Below, in pieces: positions 32,452 to 47,400 of a stretch of 64,000 bases of DNA. Position 1 is the stretch's first letter. Each line of letters begins with the position of its first letter. The notes beneath the pieces were generated by a model that did not search any database, had not been told where the DNA came from, and saw only the letters and a list, made by a program, of their open reading frames with translations. Source of the stretch: Eurosta solidaginis. Its lineage: Eukaryota > Arthropoda > Insecta > Diptera > Tephritidae. A program made the position numbers and the translations under genes. The stretch spans positions 177,086,672 through 177,150,671 of the forward strand of contig NC_090322.1 in assembly GCF_040869045.1 (NCBI RefSeq), in the 5' to 3' direction.

Positions 32452-35400
32452 TTACTTTTTTATATTTTTTATATGTTCTTGTAAATTAGTATTTCGACTA
32501 AATAAACTATTTTGAAAATAATCCAAAAGTTCATCTAAGTATGATCCCAGATGGTCGAAACTAAATAAGTAATCTACATTGCAGTCTTCTTGATACATTT
32601 CATTTAATTTGGCAATGTCTTTTTTGGAAAGACCTTTACGCTGACCCAATGTAGCATCAGGATCCTGAAAGAATAAGAAAATAATAGTACAAAAAACACT
32701 TAAAGTTTTATGAATAGTATCGTATACTCACCAACGGTTCTATCGTGGACTTGCCATTTTTCGTAAACGCTTTCGAACTATAATGCATTACACTCTCATA
32801 ATCATATTCAACACCGAAATTTGTTATATGCGTTCGAGCATATTTATTGAAATTGTGCGCATGCCCATCAAGTATATTTTCCCAATTGATTTTAACATAT
32901 TCATCACGCTCCGTGGAGCTTTGTTGATGGTAAAAGCCCAATGCGTGTAGTAATTCGTGTACAATGACACCATTTGACACACAACGTGGTGTATTGAGAT
33001 TAAGTACCTGTAACATGATGTAAGTTGTGAACTGTTTTGCTAATAACATTGTTATTCATAATCCTAACTGGCTAACCTGTCCTCCTTCACGTCGTCCAAC
33101 ACTTGACCAACATCCTGAATAGTTGCCTTTAATTACCAACCAATTCGTATCACCTTTTTCGTATGGACGAAATCTAATGCAAGTTTGCTCATGATATTCT
33201 TTAAAAGCCTCCAGAATTATCATCATTTGGGTTTGATCTAAAAAATTAGGTATAAGGTTGACTTAACACGATGACTGCCAGTGTATCACCGGTGATGACG
33301 AATTACTTCTATTAGAGTATTAAGAGGCTTCAAAAATTCTCCGGAGGTGCTAATGTATCATGAGGATAGATTTCAAAAATTTAGAATTGTATCTCAACTT
33401 GGAATCAAAGTGTGAATTTCATCGGTAATAACTCACAAATGCCATAACAAACTTTTCATCATCAATTACCTCCTAAAGGATTTTAATGACCTGACGATTG
33501 ATTTGACTTAAACATGTTTTCAAGGTTAGGTTAGGTTGAACTGGCCGGTCCATATCAAAAAACCAGGACCTATGTTATAATATAACTCTGTCCTCTTGGA
33601 ATATAGCTGGAAAGCGCTGGGCACGAGCACAAAACGTGCTCAATCGTTTCCTCCTTCAACCCGCACTTCCTACATCTGCTATCACTGACCAAGCCTATGA
33701 GCATCCCTAAAGAAAAGCTGCAGTCAAAACCCCGCCCTCTGTACTGCCTTAGGATGTATCTTATGTTGCAGAACATCATATAAACAGTGAAGGGGAATAC
33801 TGCCTATAAAAGAGAGAAACGAAATGCTGAAGAAAAAGTTCCTGTAAAATAATTGAAAACTTCCTAAAATCATCCTAACAGACGTTTGGTTGAAGAGGCC
33901 CCGTCTATCATAAGAAGTCATCTCCGCAGCACTATGGAGAAATCCGACTCACAAGAATTCAGCCGTTTCAACCAAAACAGCATATGGAGTTATTCACAAA
34001 GAGTCGACAAAGTCTTATGCCGATAAGTGCCGGTTGAACCTCGTTCTCAATGCACAATACGCGAAATTCGCGTTGGGCATAGCATAGGAAAACGCACGTC
34101 ACTCTGGCACAACTTGGGTCTTAGTTAAACTCCAGCTTTGATATAAAAATCGTACTTGGCGACTTTAATGTCAGGGTAGGTAAAAAGGTTTATTTGACCC
34201 CCATAGTCAGAAAGCCCAATCTCATTGACGAAACCTCGCTTAATGACTGAATGACTTCGGCGGAAATCGAAATATGCTGATATCAGCAGCAGTATTGAAC
34301 AGCCTCAGCACGTCAAGGAGCTCAGAATATTCCCGCGGAAATGCATGCCAGTCTCGAGAGGCAACTTAAATTAATTTCCCCGAAAATTCTAGGCATACAA
34401 AAAATTGATCCCGACGCAGTTGTGTTAGTTGCAGGAGATGCAAGTACCGGAGCGTATCGGATTTTTAACCGATAAAGGACTGCTCATATCCATATCATTC
34501 TCTTAAGCCCTCGGATACGTTTTTTGCGGTTATGGCAACAAAAACAAGCAGATTTAAACATAAAAAGATGCGTGAAGTGACATGGCTGTCCCCTAAACGA
34601 TAAAAACAAAGGTAGATAGCGCATGTTGTGAACGGCGGACGGCACGGTTTCACCAGTTTGAGTGTGCCTTTGATTCGAGGCTCCTACATCGATCTGGATC
34701 ACTTTCCCGTCGGGGCCAAAATCCGCGCTTGTCAATGCGTGGCTATAAACTGGCAGCAAAAAAACACAAGGAAACCTGTATGTCGAGGGGGTAGACTCGC
34801 AAAATACTGCAAATAATTTCGAAACTCCCCTGTTGTTGTTGTAGCAGTGTACACTGAAATGACAGCCCTTGGTCGGGAAAAATCCCGAGTCGCACCGGTA
34901 CATAGAGCCGGCTGCCTTGCACCTGCTCTCTGAGAGCACAATTTTGCCCTACTGAGGGCGGAGAGTTTCTAGAGGAACTCGTGACGAACAGGAGGAAAAC
35001 AATGTTGACCGGCGATCAAGAAAAAACATCTAATACGATGAAAAAAGTCGTGCTGCAACCGAAATAAAGGACGCTTCCTACAGAACAACGTTGATATCAA
35101 ATGTGCGAGAACGCAATCACGAGGGAAAAACTGGAGCGAAAATTCTTGTACAAAAGTAATAAAGAAGAGGTAGAAAGATGAGAGTGCGAAAAGTTTGAGC
35201 TACTAGATATCAAAAACAGCGCCTGCAAAAATTACCAAAAAATTCTAAGACATGAGGATGGTTTCAAGCACGGGGCTGATTCGCACAAGAATGAAATCTG
35301 CGACCTAGCATCCGATCTGCAGAGAGTTCTTGGATTATGGAGGGAACATTTCTCTGCTCTCTTGAACGTAGACGACAATGCACTGCCCAGGGAATTGAAT

Positions 35401-38400
35401 TAATGTTCCTCCACCCGGTTACGACGAAGTCAGAACATCAAAAACCACATAAAAAACAACGAGGTCGTGATCACTGATGGATTGCTGCGAAGCTATTCAA
35501 ATACGGCGGCGAGGAGGTGGCAAGGTACATGCATCATTTAATGTGCAAAATATTAGCGGACGTTTGAATTCGATTTGTTTTTTGCCCAGTGCATAAGAAG
35601 GGTGATTCTGCAAACTGCGCCAACTTCGCAGAATGCACCTTCTTAGTTTCGCATATTAGATCCAGTCCAGCGTAATGTGCGAAAGATTGAAGCCCACTAT
35701 GAACCGCCTGATCAGCACAGCTTCAGACCTGGTAAATATACAATCGACCAAACCTTCAGAATGCGTCAAATCTTGGAAAGAACCGGAAGAAAAAGAGTTA
35801 ACACACATCACATCTTCGTCGATTTCAATGTCGCCTTTGGCGGAACGAAAAGGAGCTGCTTATATGCCGCAATATATGAAGTTGATTTCCTCGCAATATT
35901 GATATGGCTGTGCCAAAATTACATGGAGCAATACCACCAGCTCCTTCAAAATTGCGAGCTGTGCGAAACTAAACGAGGTTTGAGAGAGTGTGATACCATA
36001 TCGTGCGATTCCCCTAATTTGATACTGGACAAATTTATACGAGCTGCAGAGCTTGACCGCTCTGCAACAATATTTTATAAGAGCACTCAATTTCTAACGA
36101 CATTGATACCATCGGACTGAGCACCCGCGTCGTTAGTTCGGCTAGCTCCGAGTTCGGAAAAGTAGAGGAAAAGATTGGTTTGATGATGAATAAGGCCAAA
36201 CGAGGTACCGGTTTCATCAATCAAAAATTCCAGCGCATTCACATCTTGGCAGCCTGGCAGCCGTAATTTCGAAACAGCATTGACACAAACAACGACGCCA
36301 GTTTATATAGAAACCAGCGAATAATCTCTCTTGCCAAGAAATGTTATTTTTCTACTTCGGTTGGGAACAAACAACGGGCTTTTATAAAATGATTAAGGTC
36401 TGTCAGTCACGGGCTTTTAGACTAAAGTTTAGGGCTCTTTTACACGTGCAGATTTTCTGGTCGATTTTCATTAAATTTGGTTGGTTAAAAGGCTTTAGTC
36501 TTATAAAGTGCAAATAAATTTCCTAAATTCTCTTGATTTTTTTTTATTTACATAAACATATTTGCATAAAAGAAAATTAATGATACTTAAAATAAAATTT
36601 CGAAAATTTAACTCGATTGGTTAGATACTCACTAAAGTCATTGCTGTCAATGTAAAAAGGTACCGTTGCATAGGGCCACGTGAATTTCTCTTGCAATAAA
36701 CCGTTACGCAACCACTGTCGGTGAATCATAATATCACCTTCAAAAAGACCGCTATGCTCCCATAAATTTGTGTCACTGTTCTCGTTCCAAAATTCGAAGG
36801 CTGCAGCTAAAAAAAAAAAAAAATTGCGTGAGTATCAAGTACTCGTAACATTCGATGTGTAAACATACAGGTGTACATATAGAAACCAATTTTTTATACC
36901 CGCTGTACTTGTACACAGGGTATTATAACTTTGATTTTATTTTTTATATAAAATCATCAGTATTGATTGAGCCATGTCCGTCCGTCCGTCCATCTGTCCG
37001 TTAACACGATAACTTGAGTAAATATTGAGATACCTTCACCAAATTTGGTACACGAGCTTATCTCAAAAAAAAAAAAAAAACGGATGATAACCACGCCCAC
37101 TTTTTATATATATCACATTTTGGAAAACCCAAAAACCTGATTATTTAGTGAATAATACACCTACAATGTTGAAATTTGGCGCGTGGACTGATATTGAGAC
37201 TTTTGATAAAAATTTGAAAAAATGTTTACAATGGGCGTGGCACCGCCCACTTGTGATAAAATCAATTTTACAAATATTATTAATCATAAATCAAAAATCG
37301 TTAAACCTATCGTAACAAAATGAAAGAAATGCTTTGAAGAAAAATTTACTAAATCGGTTAAGGACCACGCCCACTTTTATATAAAAGATTTTTAAAAGGG
37401 TTGAGGACGAATAAAATAAGTTATATCTTTGCAAAAAAGAGCTGTATATCAATGCTATTTCATTTCCCAAGGGGATTTATAAAAATAAATAGGAAAAATT
37501 TTAAATTTTAAAAAATGTGCTTGGCACCGCCCCTTTTATGATTAAGCAATTTTCTATGTTTCGGGAGCCATAACTGAAGAAAAATTAACGGATCGTAATA
37601 AAATTGGGTAGGTACACAAATTTTCCCTATAGCAGGAAATATTTCTAGAAAAAATGGACGAGATCGGTTAAAGACCACTCCCACTTTTAGATAAAAGATT
37701 TTTAAAAGGGTCGTAAACGAAATAATAAGATATATCTTAGCGAAAAGGAGCTTTGTATCAATATAATTATACTTTCTAAATTCATATATAAAATTAAATT
37801 GGAAAATACTAACATTTTTGAAAATGGGTGTGACCCCGCCCCTTTTTTGTCTAAGCAATTTGCAATGTTTCGGGGGCCATAACTCGAAGAAAAATTAACA
37901 TATCGTAACAAAATAGGGTACACATATTTTCCTTACAGCAGGAAATATTTGCAGTAAAAATGGATAAGATTGGTTAAGTACCACGCCCACTTTTATATAA
38001 ATGACTTAAAAAAGGGTCGTAGGCAAAAACAATAAGTTAAATCTTAGCGAAAAATAGTTCTGTACCAATCGTATTTTTATTGTTCTGTTATATCTTTATT
38101 TTAAAATAAACAGTAGGAAAATCGCCATCTGAAGGAAAACAGCATTATTTCCCTCTAAAGGTCATTGGTGTTCGCCTCTGTATCCTTTTTGCTTCTTTTA
38201 AATGAAAATTATTTCAGAATAGAACCATATGTATATCTATTATTGCGCAGCCTTGTAACACTATTAAGCACACAAAACAAACAACAACAGCATTTCAAGT
38301 GTCCGGCTGGGTATGTAATGTTCGGTTTCACCCGAACTTAGACTACCTTACTTGTTTAAGTAAACCGGAGCTCGGCCAAGGCTTGAACTGAACCCACAAT

Positions 38401-41400
38401 AGAAGTAACTTAACTAGGCTTTTGGAGAAAAGCTTCGTCTGTTTTTTATTGGTGACAACCCATGTGGTTTTGTAATCGGTTTATTATCGATATCGAATAA
38501 TTATCGCCGACTTATCGTCTTGTTATTAGTGTGTCATCGGCTTATCATGGAAGGGTTAAACATTTGTCATCGATTTTATATCAAAGCTTTATAGGTACCT
38601 GTTACATGCCGGGGAGTCGTCGTTAACTAATCGATAACATGTCGATTACGAATTCGCATAAGAATTCGATAGCTTTCCAATAACAAATCGATACGTTTTG
38701 ATAACAAAATCATAGCTCTAGCTTAAGTAATCGATAACTTTTTGATAACAAATTCATAGCACCCGGATAAGGAATTGATAACATCTCGACAATTTTTCGA
38801 TGATAAATCCAAAATTTTTTGACAACGAACGCGTAACTCATCGATTTCAAATCTTATTCACTTAATTTTATTTTATTTAAAGTTTTATATTTTATATAAC
38901 TTTATTTTATTTTGTTTAACTTTATTCCATTTAATTCTATTTTATATTATTTTTTAAATTTGATTTTATTTCACTTTTTATACTCAGCGTGCTTTGCACA
39001 CAGAGTAAATAAACTTTGGTAACATAACGGTTGGCTGTACAGGTATAAAGAATGGAGATAGATATAGACTTCCATATATAAAATCAGTATCGAGAAAAGG
39101 GGATTGAAGGGGTTGATAAGCGCAATAGCTTCAAAGCTTCCGCAACCCAATTGTCAACCTCACCTACGCGAGGGGAATCCTGTTACAAATATGAATGTAT
39201 CATACACATATTTAGCAGGCGAGTCTCTGGCGACCCAAGTTCCTCATGGAACTAGGGGTGGGGAGGGCCCACTATTCATGAATTAATGTACATGTATGAC
39301 TTCGTGGCGGTATAACTTTTGGTCACAACACAAAAACTATTGACAAAGAAAAAAGTAAGTAAATTAGAAAATGGCTCAAAGTAGGCAGACCACACCGACT
39401 AAGTGGTACTATAGGATGGTCAACCGTTCGATGTGTTGTAAAAAATCCTTCGGAATGTTCTGTGAAATTGTGGAAAAATATTTTAGAAATATCAGGTGTG
39501 GCAGTAAGTGCCAGAAAATGTGTCGGGCATTACATGCAAACGGTCTAATTGGGCAAGTACCACTGAAATAACTCTTTTTATATTCAAACCCAACCAAATA
39601 AAACGCTTAAACTTTTATAAAAAAAAAAATAGTATAAACACATCTTCTTTTGGAATGTACTTTTGCCAACGAAGCAAATTTGAAGTGTCAGGGATGAAAA
39701 AAGCAAGAAAAATATGGAGAACAATAAATAAAACACTTGTCGAAAAGCTATGTTATGTATATCCACAGTGAAACATGAAGCGGTTAGGTGATGGTGAGGA
39801 TTGTTTGACCTAAGACGATGTTGGAAATTTATTTGGTTTTCATAGAAAGTTAAATGAATAAATTAGACTTGAGTGCCGAAAAATTGAGTTTGGGTCAATC
39901 ATGGGTGTTTTGGTAGGACAATGATCCGAAACACACTGCGAAATTTGTCAATGAACGGATGCTCTATCACGCTCGAAGCAGCTAAATCACACTCCATAGT
40001 TACTGCACCTTAACACATCGAGCATCTATGGGAGAACCTAGACAAAATATCGGAAAAAGGACCATTAGTAGTGAGATATGCTCAAAACCGCTATTTTGGC
40101 GTAATAACAGAAAATTACAGCAATGCTTGTTAGTTCCGTGCCATGCCCTTAACAATCCGTAATATAAGCAAATGGAAAGTACACAAAGTACTGGAAATTG
40201 GCAACCTTTTGATTTGTTCTTTCTTCGGACACAAAAAATATGAAGTACATATTTCAGATATTGCGTACATATACTTTTTGCTGTAAAACTTTTGTTTTTT
40301 TCATTAAATACGACGAATATCCACTTACTTCTTAATATTTCGCTATTATTTATGCAAAGATTTCGCTCTTGTTATTCACTTTTACTTTTCTGGCAACATA
40401 TTTTAATGAAACGCAACAAAAATCATACTTTTTATTAAAAATCTTTTGTCTTCAGCAAATAGCGTAGGTACATGCATACATATGTATGTATGTATGTACC
40501 CTTATTCAAGAAGTTTCTTTATAATCTGGGCATGATAAATACTTAGAGAGAACTTACTTACCTCTTTATATTTCACTATTATTAATCACTGTTTGTTTTA
40601 AGGTAACACATTTCAATGAAACACAACTTAAATCAATGTTTTTTTAACAAGAAACTAATTAACCGCACTCAAATAAACTTTTCACTTCGGAAAATCGCGC
40701 AATTTGACTGTTTTCCGTTCCATAACGAGTGTTCGGTTCCGGTAAAGTGCTGCCAAGCTCAGTGCAAACTAAATGGTTGTTTATGCGACATCTATTGGCG
40801 AAGGTTACATGTACAATAAATATCGTGATAATAATGCCCAGTTTTTACCTACGAGTTAAAACTACGATTAAAGTTGACCAGAGTTTAATCCTGCCACTTC
40901 GGTCGCTTAAGCTGAGATGAGCAGCAAGTTTCTATGTTATCGAATAAAATACGCTAGTCAACTTTAACCGTAGTTTAAACTTGTATTTTAAATTATGTTT
41001 TCGACTGTAAATTGTGATTTTTTTCTTTTGCTTTTTTTTTGCAAAATACACAAATAATTTAAGTCATAATTATTTGATGGATCCCTCAATATGTATTGAC
41101 AGTATTTGTAAAATGCGCGGTGGCCACCTTGGTGTGGTGGTAGTGTGCTCCGCCTACCACAGTGCAGATACTGGGTTCAAAGCCGGGGCAAAATTTAGAA
41201 ACAAGTTATTTTAAATAGAACAATTTTTTTCGTAGAGCCATACACTAAGGAAACCAAAAGTAAGCAGTACAGAAAACAAAGGCTTGAGTGCCCAGTGCAA
41301 AAAATTGCTTGTATTCCGAGCAACGAGAGTATCAGCCAAACTGATTAATCTATGCAGAGGGATCCTACGAACTCTCACTGCCAATATATATGATCCTGAG

Positions 41401-44400
41401 CTCTTTTGTGGACTTACAAGCGCTCTGGTAGCTTCAAAGAGAACAAGGTATTTCAATGTAAACTTATGGCGCTCTCAAAACGAAGAAATGCGAAGAATGG
41501 GTTTATATTAGCTCGCCTTAAACGCTTTTGCCGCGTTGTTTTTCTTTGCACTTAACCATGCCTTTAAAGGCGCTTTGACAGTGGCATAAATACAGATATA
41601 CATAAGCCCTATAGGCCGAACTTAGAGGAATTGATACCAATGGAATGCTACCCTTCAATGTTTTAGGCAGAAATCCAAGCAGTAGAAGTTTGGGGTATAG
41701 AATGTTTAGGAAGAGGCTTAACCTCGAAGAGTATCCGTATTATATCAGACAGCTAGGCAGCTTTGCGTGCCTTGCCGGCTCACACAACTACTTCGAGCTA
41801 GTGAATGAACGCTTTGGAGTCCTGAATGTTCTGGGACCCAAGTTGAGGTTTTGTTAGGATGGGTTGTCCAGCATCTGTGACATGAAATAATGTAGAGGAA
41901 CATTACTTTACCAAATAGGATGATATAGCAGCATTATATGGTCCTAGGCCCTTCTATGGACGTAAAAAAGCACACACTAGGGAAACTAAAAGTAGCTGGG
42001 AAACAAAGCAGTTCAGACTACACTGGATTTGATGAACAGGGCAAAGACAGCCAAATTATTTGTACTCCCAGCAACGAGAATATCAGCCGAGCTCGTTAAT
42101 CTACGAACTCTCACTGTGTACTATACGAGACACTGTAGGCTTCGATCTAGGGGATATCGTAAGTTAAATCTATGAGATGAAATATACCTAGAAAGAGAAT
42201 TTTCCATTTAGGGGAAGTGACTCTTTATCACATCGTGATACGGAGTACAATAAATACCCCTGGTGTGACCAATTAACTCAAAAAACGGTTAACGGCTACG
42301 CGCCAATTAAGTAAGTAGGTAAGATATGGAGTTAAAATCCCGAAAGGTACTTAAATACATTAAGCGCCTCCACATACAGTAAAAGCCGAAAGGACAAGTA
42401 CAAAAGATGAAAACAAAAGACGATTTGGTCGCGTTGCCTTTCTTTAAGGCTTTTGCAGCAATATAAGATAATAATGACAACACTTTAATATATCTTCGTC
42501 ATGAAGCGACAAACGGCGGATATAGATAAATATTTTGGTCGCTTTAGCAAAGCATTCTGTTATAATACTTATCTTAACAAAAATGCCTTTGTCGCTGCTA
42601 AAGCTTTAAAGCGAGGCAAGGCGACCAAAGCGACTATGAAAATCTTCTGGAGTTTAAACTTGTACTGAATAACCAGACCGTAGAGTTTTTATTGGGATGA
42701 GTCCTAAGTACATGCTTTATGCCGAATTCGAAAGGCAGACTAATTTTCGCGTAATACATGTTTTAAGGCGGAATGGCATAAGCACTTTGGTAATTTTAAA
42801 GCGAGGAGTTGGTAAGGCCCATGCATCAGTTTATTCGCATAATATGGGCGGACGAGTGCACGCCCGACGATTGGAATCTATGTGTTCTTTGGCCAGACCA
42901 CAAGAAGGGGGATACTGCAAACTGCATCAACTATAGCGGAATCAGCCTTCTTAATATCGCATATAAGGTCCTGTCAAGTATATCGTGCGAAATATTGAAG
43001 CCCACCGTGCATCGGCTGATTGGACCTTATCAGTGCGGCTTCAGACCTGGTAAATCTACATTCGACAAGATTTTCACAATGCGCTAAACCTTGGAAAAAA
43101 GCCAAGAAAAAAGAATTAACACACATCACCCCTTCGTCAATTTTGAAACCGTCTTTGACAGCACGAAAAGGAGCTGCCTATATGCCGCTATGTCTCAATT
43201 TGTGCTGTGCAAAATTACGTTGAGCAACACCATCAGCTGAGTCAGAATTGGAAAGGACCTTTTCGATCCGTTCGAAACTAAACGAGGTTTCAGACAGGGT
43301 GACCCCCTATCGTGCGATTTATTTAATTTGATGCTGGAGAAAATTATACTAGCTGATGACATTGATATCATCGGCCTAAACATCCGCGCCGTTATTTCTG
43401 CTTACTCCAAACTGGAAAAAGAAGCGGTAAAGATGGGTTTGATGGTAAATGAGGATAAAACAAAGTACCTGCTGTCATCGAGCAAAGAGTCAGCGCATAT
43501 GCGCCTTGGCAACCACACCATTGGTGGCAGCCATAATTTCGAAATAGTAAAAGACTTCGTTTATTTGGAAACCAGCATCAACACTAGCAACAACATCAGC
43601 TTTAAAATCCAGCCGAGAATCACACTTGCCAATAAATGCTACTTTGGTCTAGGTAGGCCATTGAAAAGTAAAGTCTCCTCGGCAAACGAAATTTATACTC
43701 TACAAGTCACTTATTGTACCCGTCCTGCTATATGGGGCAGAAGCATGGACCATGACAACAGCAGATGAAGCGGCTTTGGGGAATGTTCGAGAGAAAAGTT
43801 CTTCGAAAGATTTATGGACCTCTACGCGTTGCCGATGGCGAGTACCGAAGAAGATTTAATGATGAGCTGTACGAGCTATACGCAGGCATGAACATAGTCC
43901 AGCGAATTAAAACGCAGGGGCTGCGCTGGCTAGGCCATCTTATGCGAATGAAAGATGACGCTCTGGCCAAGAAACTAATTCTATCGAAACCCGCCTATGG
44001 AAGTAGAGGTAGAGGGCGGCCCCCACTCCCCTGGAAGGACCAGGTTGAAAACGATTTAAACTCCTTTGGTGTGACAAACTGGCGCCGGTTGGCAGAGAGA
44101 TGGAGCGACTGGCGCGCCTTTTTGCACGGCCATAACCGTTTAAACGGTTAAGCGAAAATTAAGTAAGTAAGTAAGTTTTATTGATATCTTATGGTGTTAT
44201 TAAAGCTTCAAAGAGAAGCAACGCTACTAAAACGTTTATATAAAACTGCTTTCTTTTTAATAAAAGTTAAAAGCCTTGAATGTTCTAAATTGTTAGATTT
44301 GTTAAGCTAGAAGGCTTCACAGAATGAAGACAATTTATTCTTTTGTTTATATTCATTTATAATTTATTTGGTCAAAGCTTTCTACCTCAACAAATCTAAC

Positions 44401-47400
44401 AATTCAAAACTGCTTTAGTTTATTTTGGGAAAATGTTAGTGTAAAAACTCTTGGCAGCCTTTAACGTTGTTGAATACTACCAATAAATGAGCGGTTTTAG
44501 CAAATACAACTGTTGATGTGTTGTTAAATGATTACTTTCTGAACGCACCACCGTTGATTATTTTTGATCCACTCAACCATGGGATTTTATCTCAAAATAT
44601 TGAGCTGAAACTATTTCGCTACATCAGTTCTACAAGTTTATTCAGCTGTTTGGCGGTTCTTTAACATTTGAAAGTATTGTTTATGAAAACAATTTTTTTT
44701 AAACAAAATTTCTATAACTGAACTGACCGAAACAGTAAAGAATGGATCTAACGAGTATTATTTGTCGCTAGTTCAAATATGCCATTAATCGGATCCACCT
44801 TTCAAGAGCTATTGTGATTTAAAAAATGAGTTTCGATCACGGATGGTAAAGCCGGAGTCATTGGTGCCGTATGTCGTATCGCAGTATCCGTATCCCTAAC
44901 GTAATCAGCTGTTTATCGTTACGACGGTAAACCAAAACCCAATTGGTTGGCTACGATACGGTTACGACCTTAGCGGCGCCAATAATCGATTGCATTGATT
45001 CTCATAAGGTTGGTCGAATCAGCTGTTAAAAGGTTGCCGATATGGTTACCGATAAAGCACCAATGCCTCCAGCTTAAAGCTGGTAACCTTATAACAGCTG
45101 ATTCGACCAACCTTATGAGAATCAATGCAATCGATTATTGGTGCCGCTAAGGTCGTAACCGTATCGTAGCCAACCATTTGGGGTTTGGTTTACCGTCGTA
45201 ACGATAAACAGCTGATTACGTTAGGGATACGGATACAGCGATACGACATACGGCACCAATGACTCCGGCTTAAAACGTAATACGGGCCCAGGTTTGCAAT
45301 GTATCAACAAAAATTGTGTTCGCTGAAAGCCCCCATTGTATCAAGTAGCATTTCTTTTGCATTACGTTGGCAGCACTTAACCGGAAAAGGGAACCGGGAA
45401 ATGGAAAAGTAGATTTGAGTGCGTTTAAATTAGTTGGGTTTTAATAGAGACTTTGAAATATATTGTGTTTTATTAAAATGTGTAACTGTAAAACATAAAT
45501 TGATTAATCAGAGTGAAATATAAAGAAGCAAGTAAATTCTCTAAGTAAGCATGCACAAAATATAACGCAACTCATACTGTTAACTTTAGCTATGTATTGT
45601 AGTATTGTACATGTTACCCGCGCCAATAGATGTCGCAAATATCATTTAGTTTGCATCAGGCTTGGCAGCACTTTACCGAAACAGAACACTCGTTGTTGAG
45701 CGGTAAATTGTTCAAATTGCGCGATTTCCCGAAGTGAAAAGTTTATTTGAGTGTGGTTAATTAGTTTGTTTTTAAAAATAACTTTGATTTAAGTTGTGTT
45801 TCATTGAAATGTGTTACTTGAAAAGAAAAAGTGAATAATAATAGTGAAATATAAAACGGTAAGTAAATTCTCTAAGTATTTAGCATGCAGAGAATTTAAA
45901 GAAACTCCTCATACAGTTAACTGCAGCGTTTCCGTTTCATAAAAAGTACATACATACATGCATATGTACCCACGCTATTTGCCGAAGTGAAAATTTAATT
46001 TGAGTGCGGTTTAATCAGTTGCTTTTTAATAGAAACTGATTCATTTATATTGTGGTTTATTAAAATATGTTGCTACAAAAGTAAAAGTGAATAAGAAAAG
46101 TGAAAGCTTGGCATGTAAAATAGTGAAAAATTAAGAAGTAAGTAGGTAATAGAATGTAACTAAATCCCACACAGCTAACTTTGCCCATGAACAAAATTTT
46201 TAAGATTGTATAACAATTGTACGGATATACATATATACCAATTTAAAAGAAAATGAGTTAATATATTAGTTTAGAAATCGTTTTTTTTTATTAAATACCA
46301 ACTTAGTATATATTAATATACATACATGCATATTTGCAAAGTGCTTTTAATAACAACCTTTCTCATCATGAATGCATGTTCTCGTCGCATGTCGGCTAAT
46401 GGTGGTACCAAATAATAATGTCGTCTCCGGCTTCAAGTAGTCGGTAGCTAAGGCCATACTAAAGCTGAAGACATTGGTGCTTTATCGGTAACCGTATCGG
46501 TAACCTTTTAACAGCTGATTCGACCAAACTTATGAAAATCAATGCAATCGATTATTGGTGCCGCTAAGGTCGTAACCGTATCGTAGCCAACCAATTGGGT
46601 TTTGGTTTACCGTCGTAACGATAAACAGCTGATTACGTTAGGGATACGGATACAGCGATACGACATACGGCACCAATGACTCCGGCTTAAGTGGCGCATG
46701 TAGTGGCTGGCGCGCTTAATTTTTTTGCCTATTTGATCAACATTTGCTACGTTCCAATGAAGCGTGATCCAGACACGAACAGAGATTTAACATGCAAATG
46801 CAACAACAATGTGCTCATGCTCGAGCCGCGCTGTGCTGCTGCCGCTAGGTGGAAATCGCTCCATAAGAATTTATGTAAAGGATATTTTTCCGCGTAGTGT
46901 AGTCTTTGTTTAAAGCTTAGAACCGATTAAAAAAACAATGGTCACACATACTTTGGCACAATTTAAAAACCGTTATTAAAATGTCGTTTGTGAAGTCCTG
47001 GCGGAATAATTTTTGCCATATGTATTCTTTATGAAACGGAAACAGAAAAAACTTGCGAAATACACAACATAAGCAGAGACGTAAATCTATAGAGAATAAT
47101 CAACGACGGAGAGCAAGAGAAATTGTCAAACTGGTGGTAGGTAATTCACCACATTACCTTCTTGAAGATTAGCAAAAAAAGTTATTGAAAACGTAAAAAA
47201 TAGTTAAGTTGTGATTATTATATAAAAATAAAGGTTTTCTAGCATTAGAATTGGCGAAATTCATGCCACATTTTCCTAATGGTGAATTACCTACGATTTG
47301 ATGGTTTACTGTTTCCCACTATTCGTTCTTTTGGCGGTTATCTATTTTTATACGTTCCCTGAACATAAGTTGAAAGTGATATATGTAAGGCAGTGGAAAA

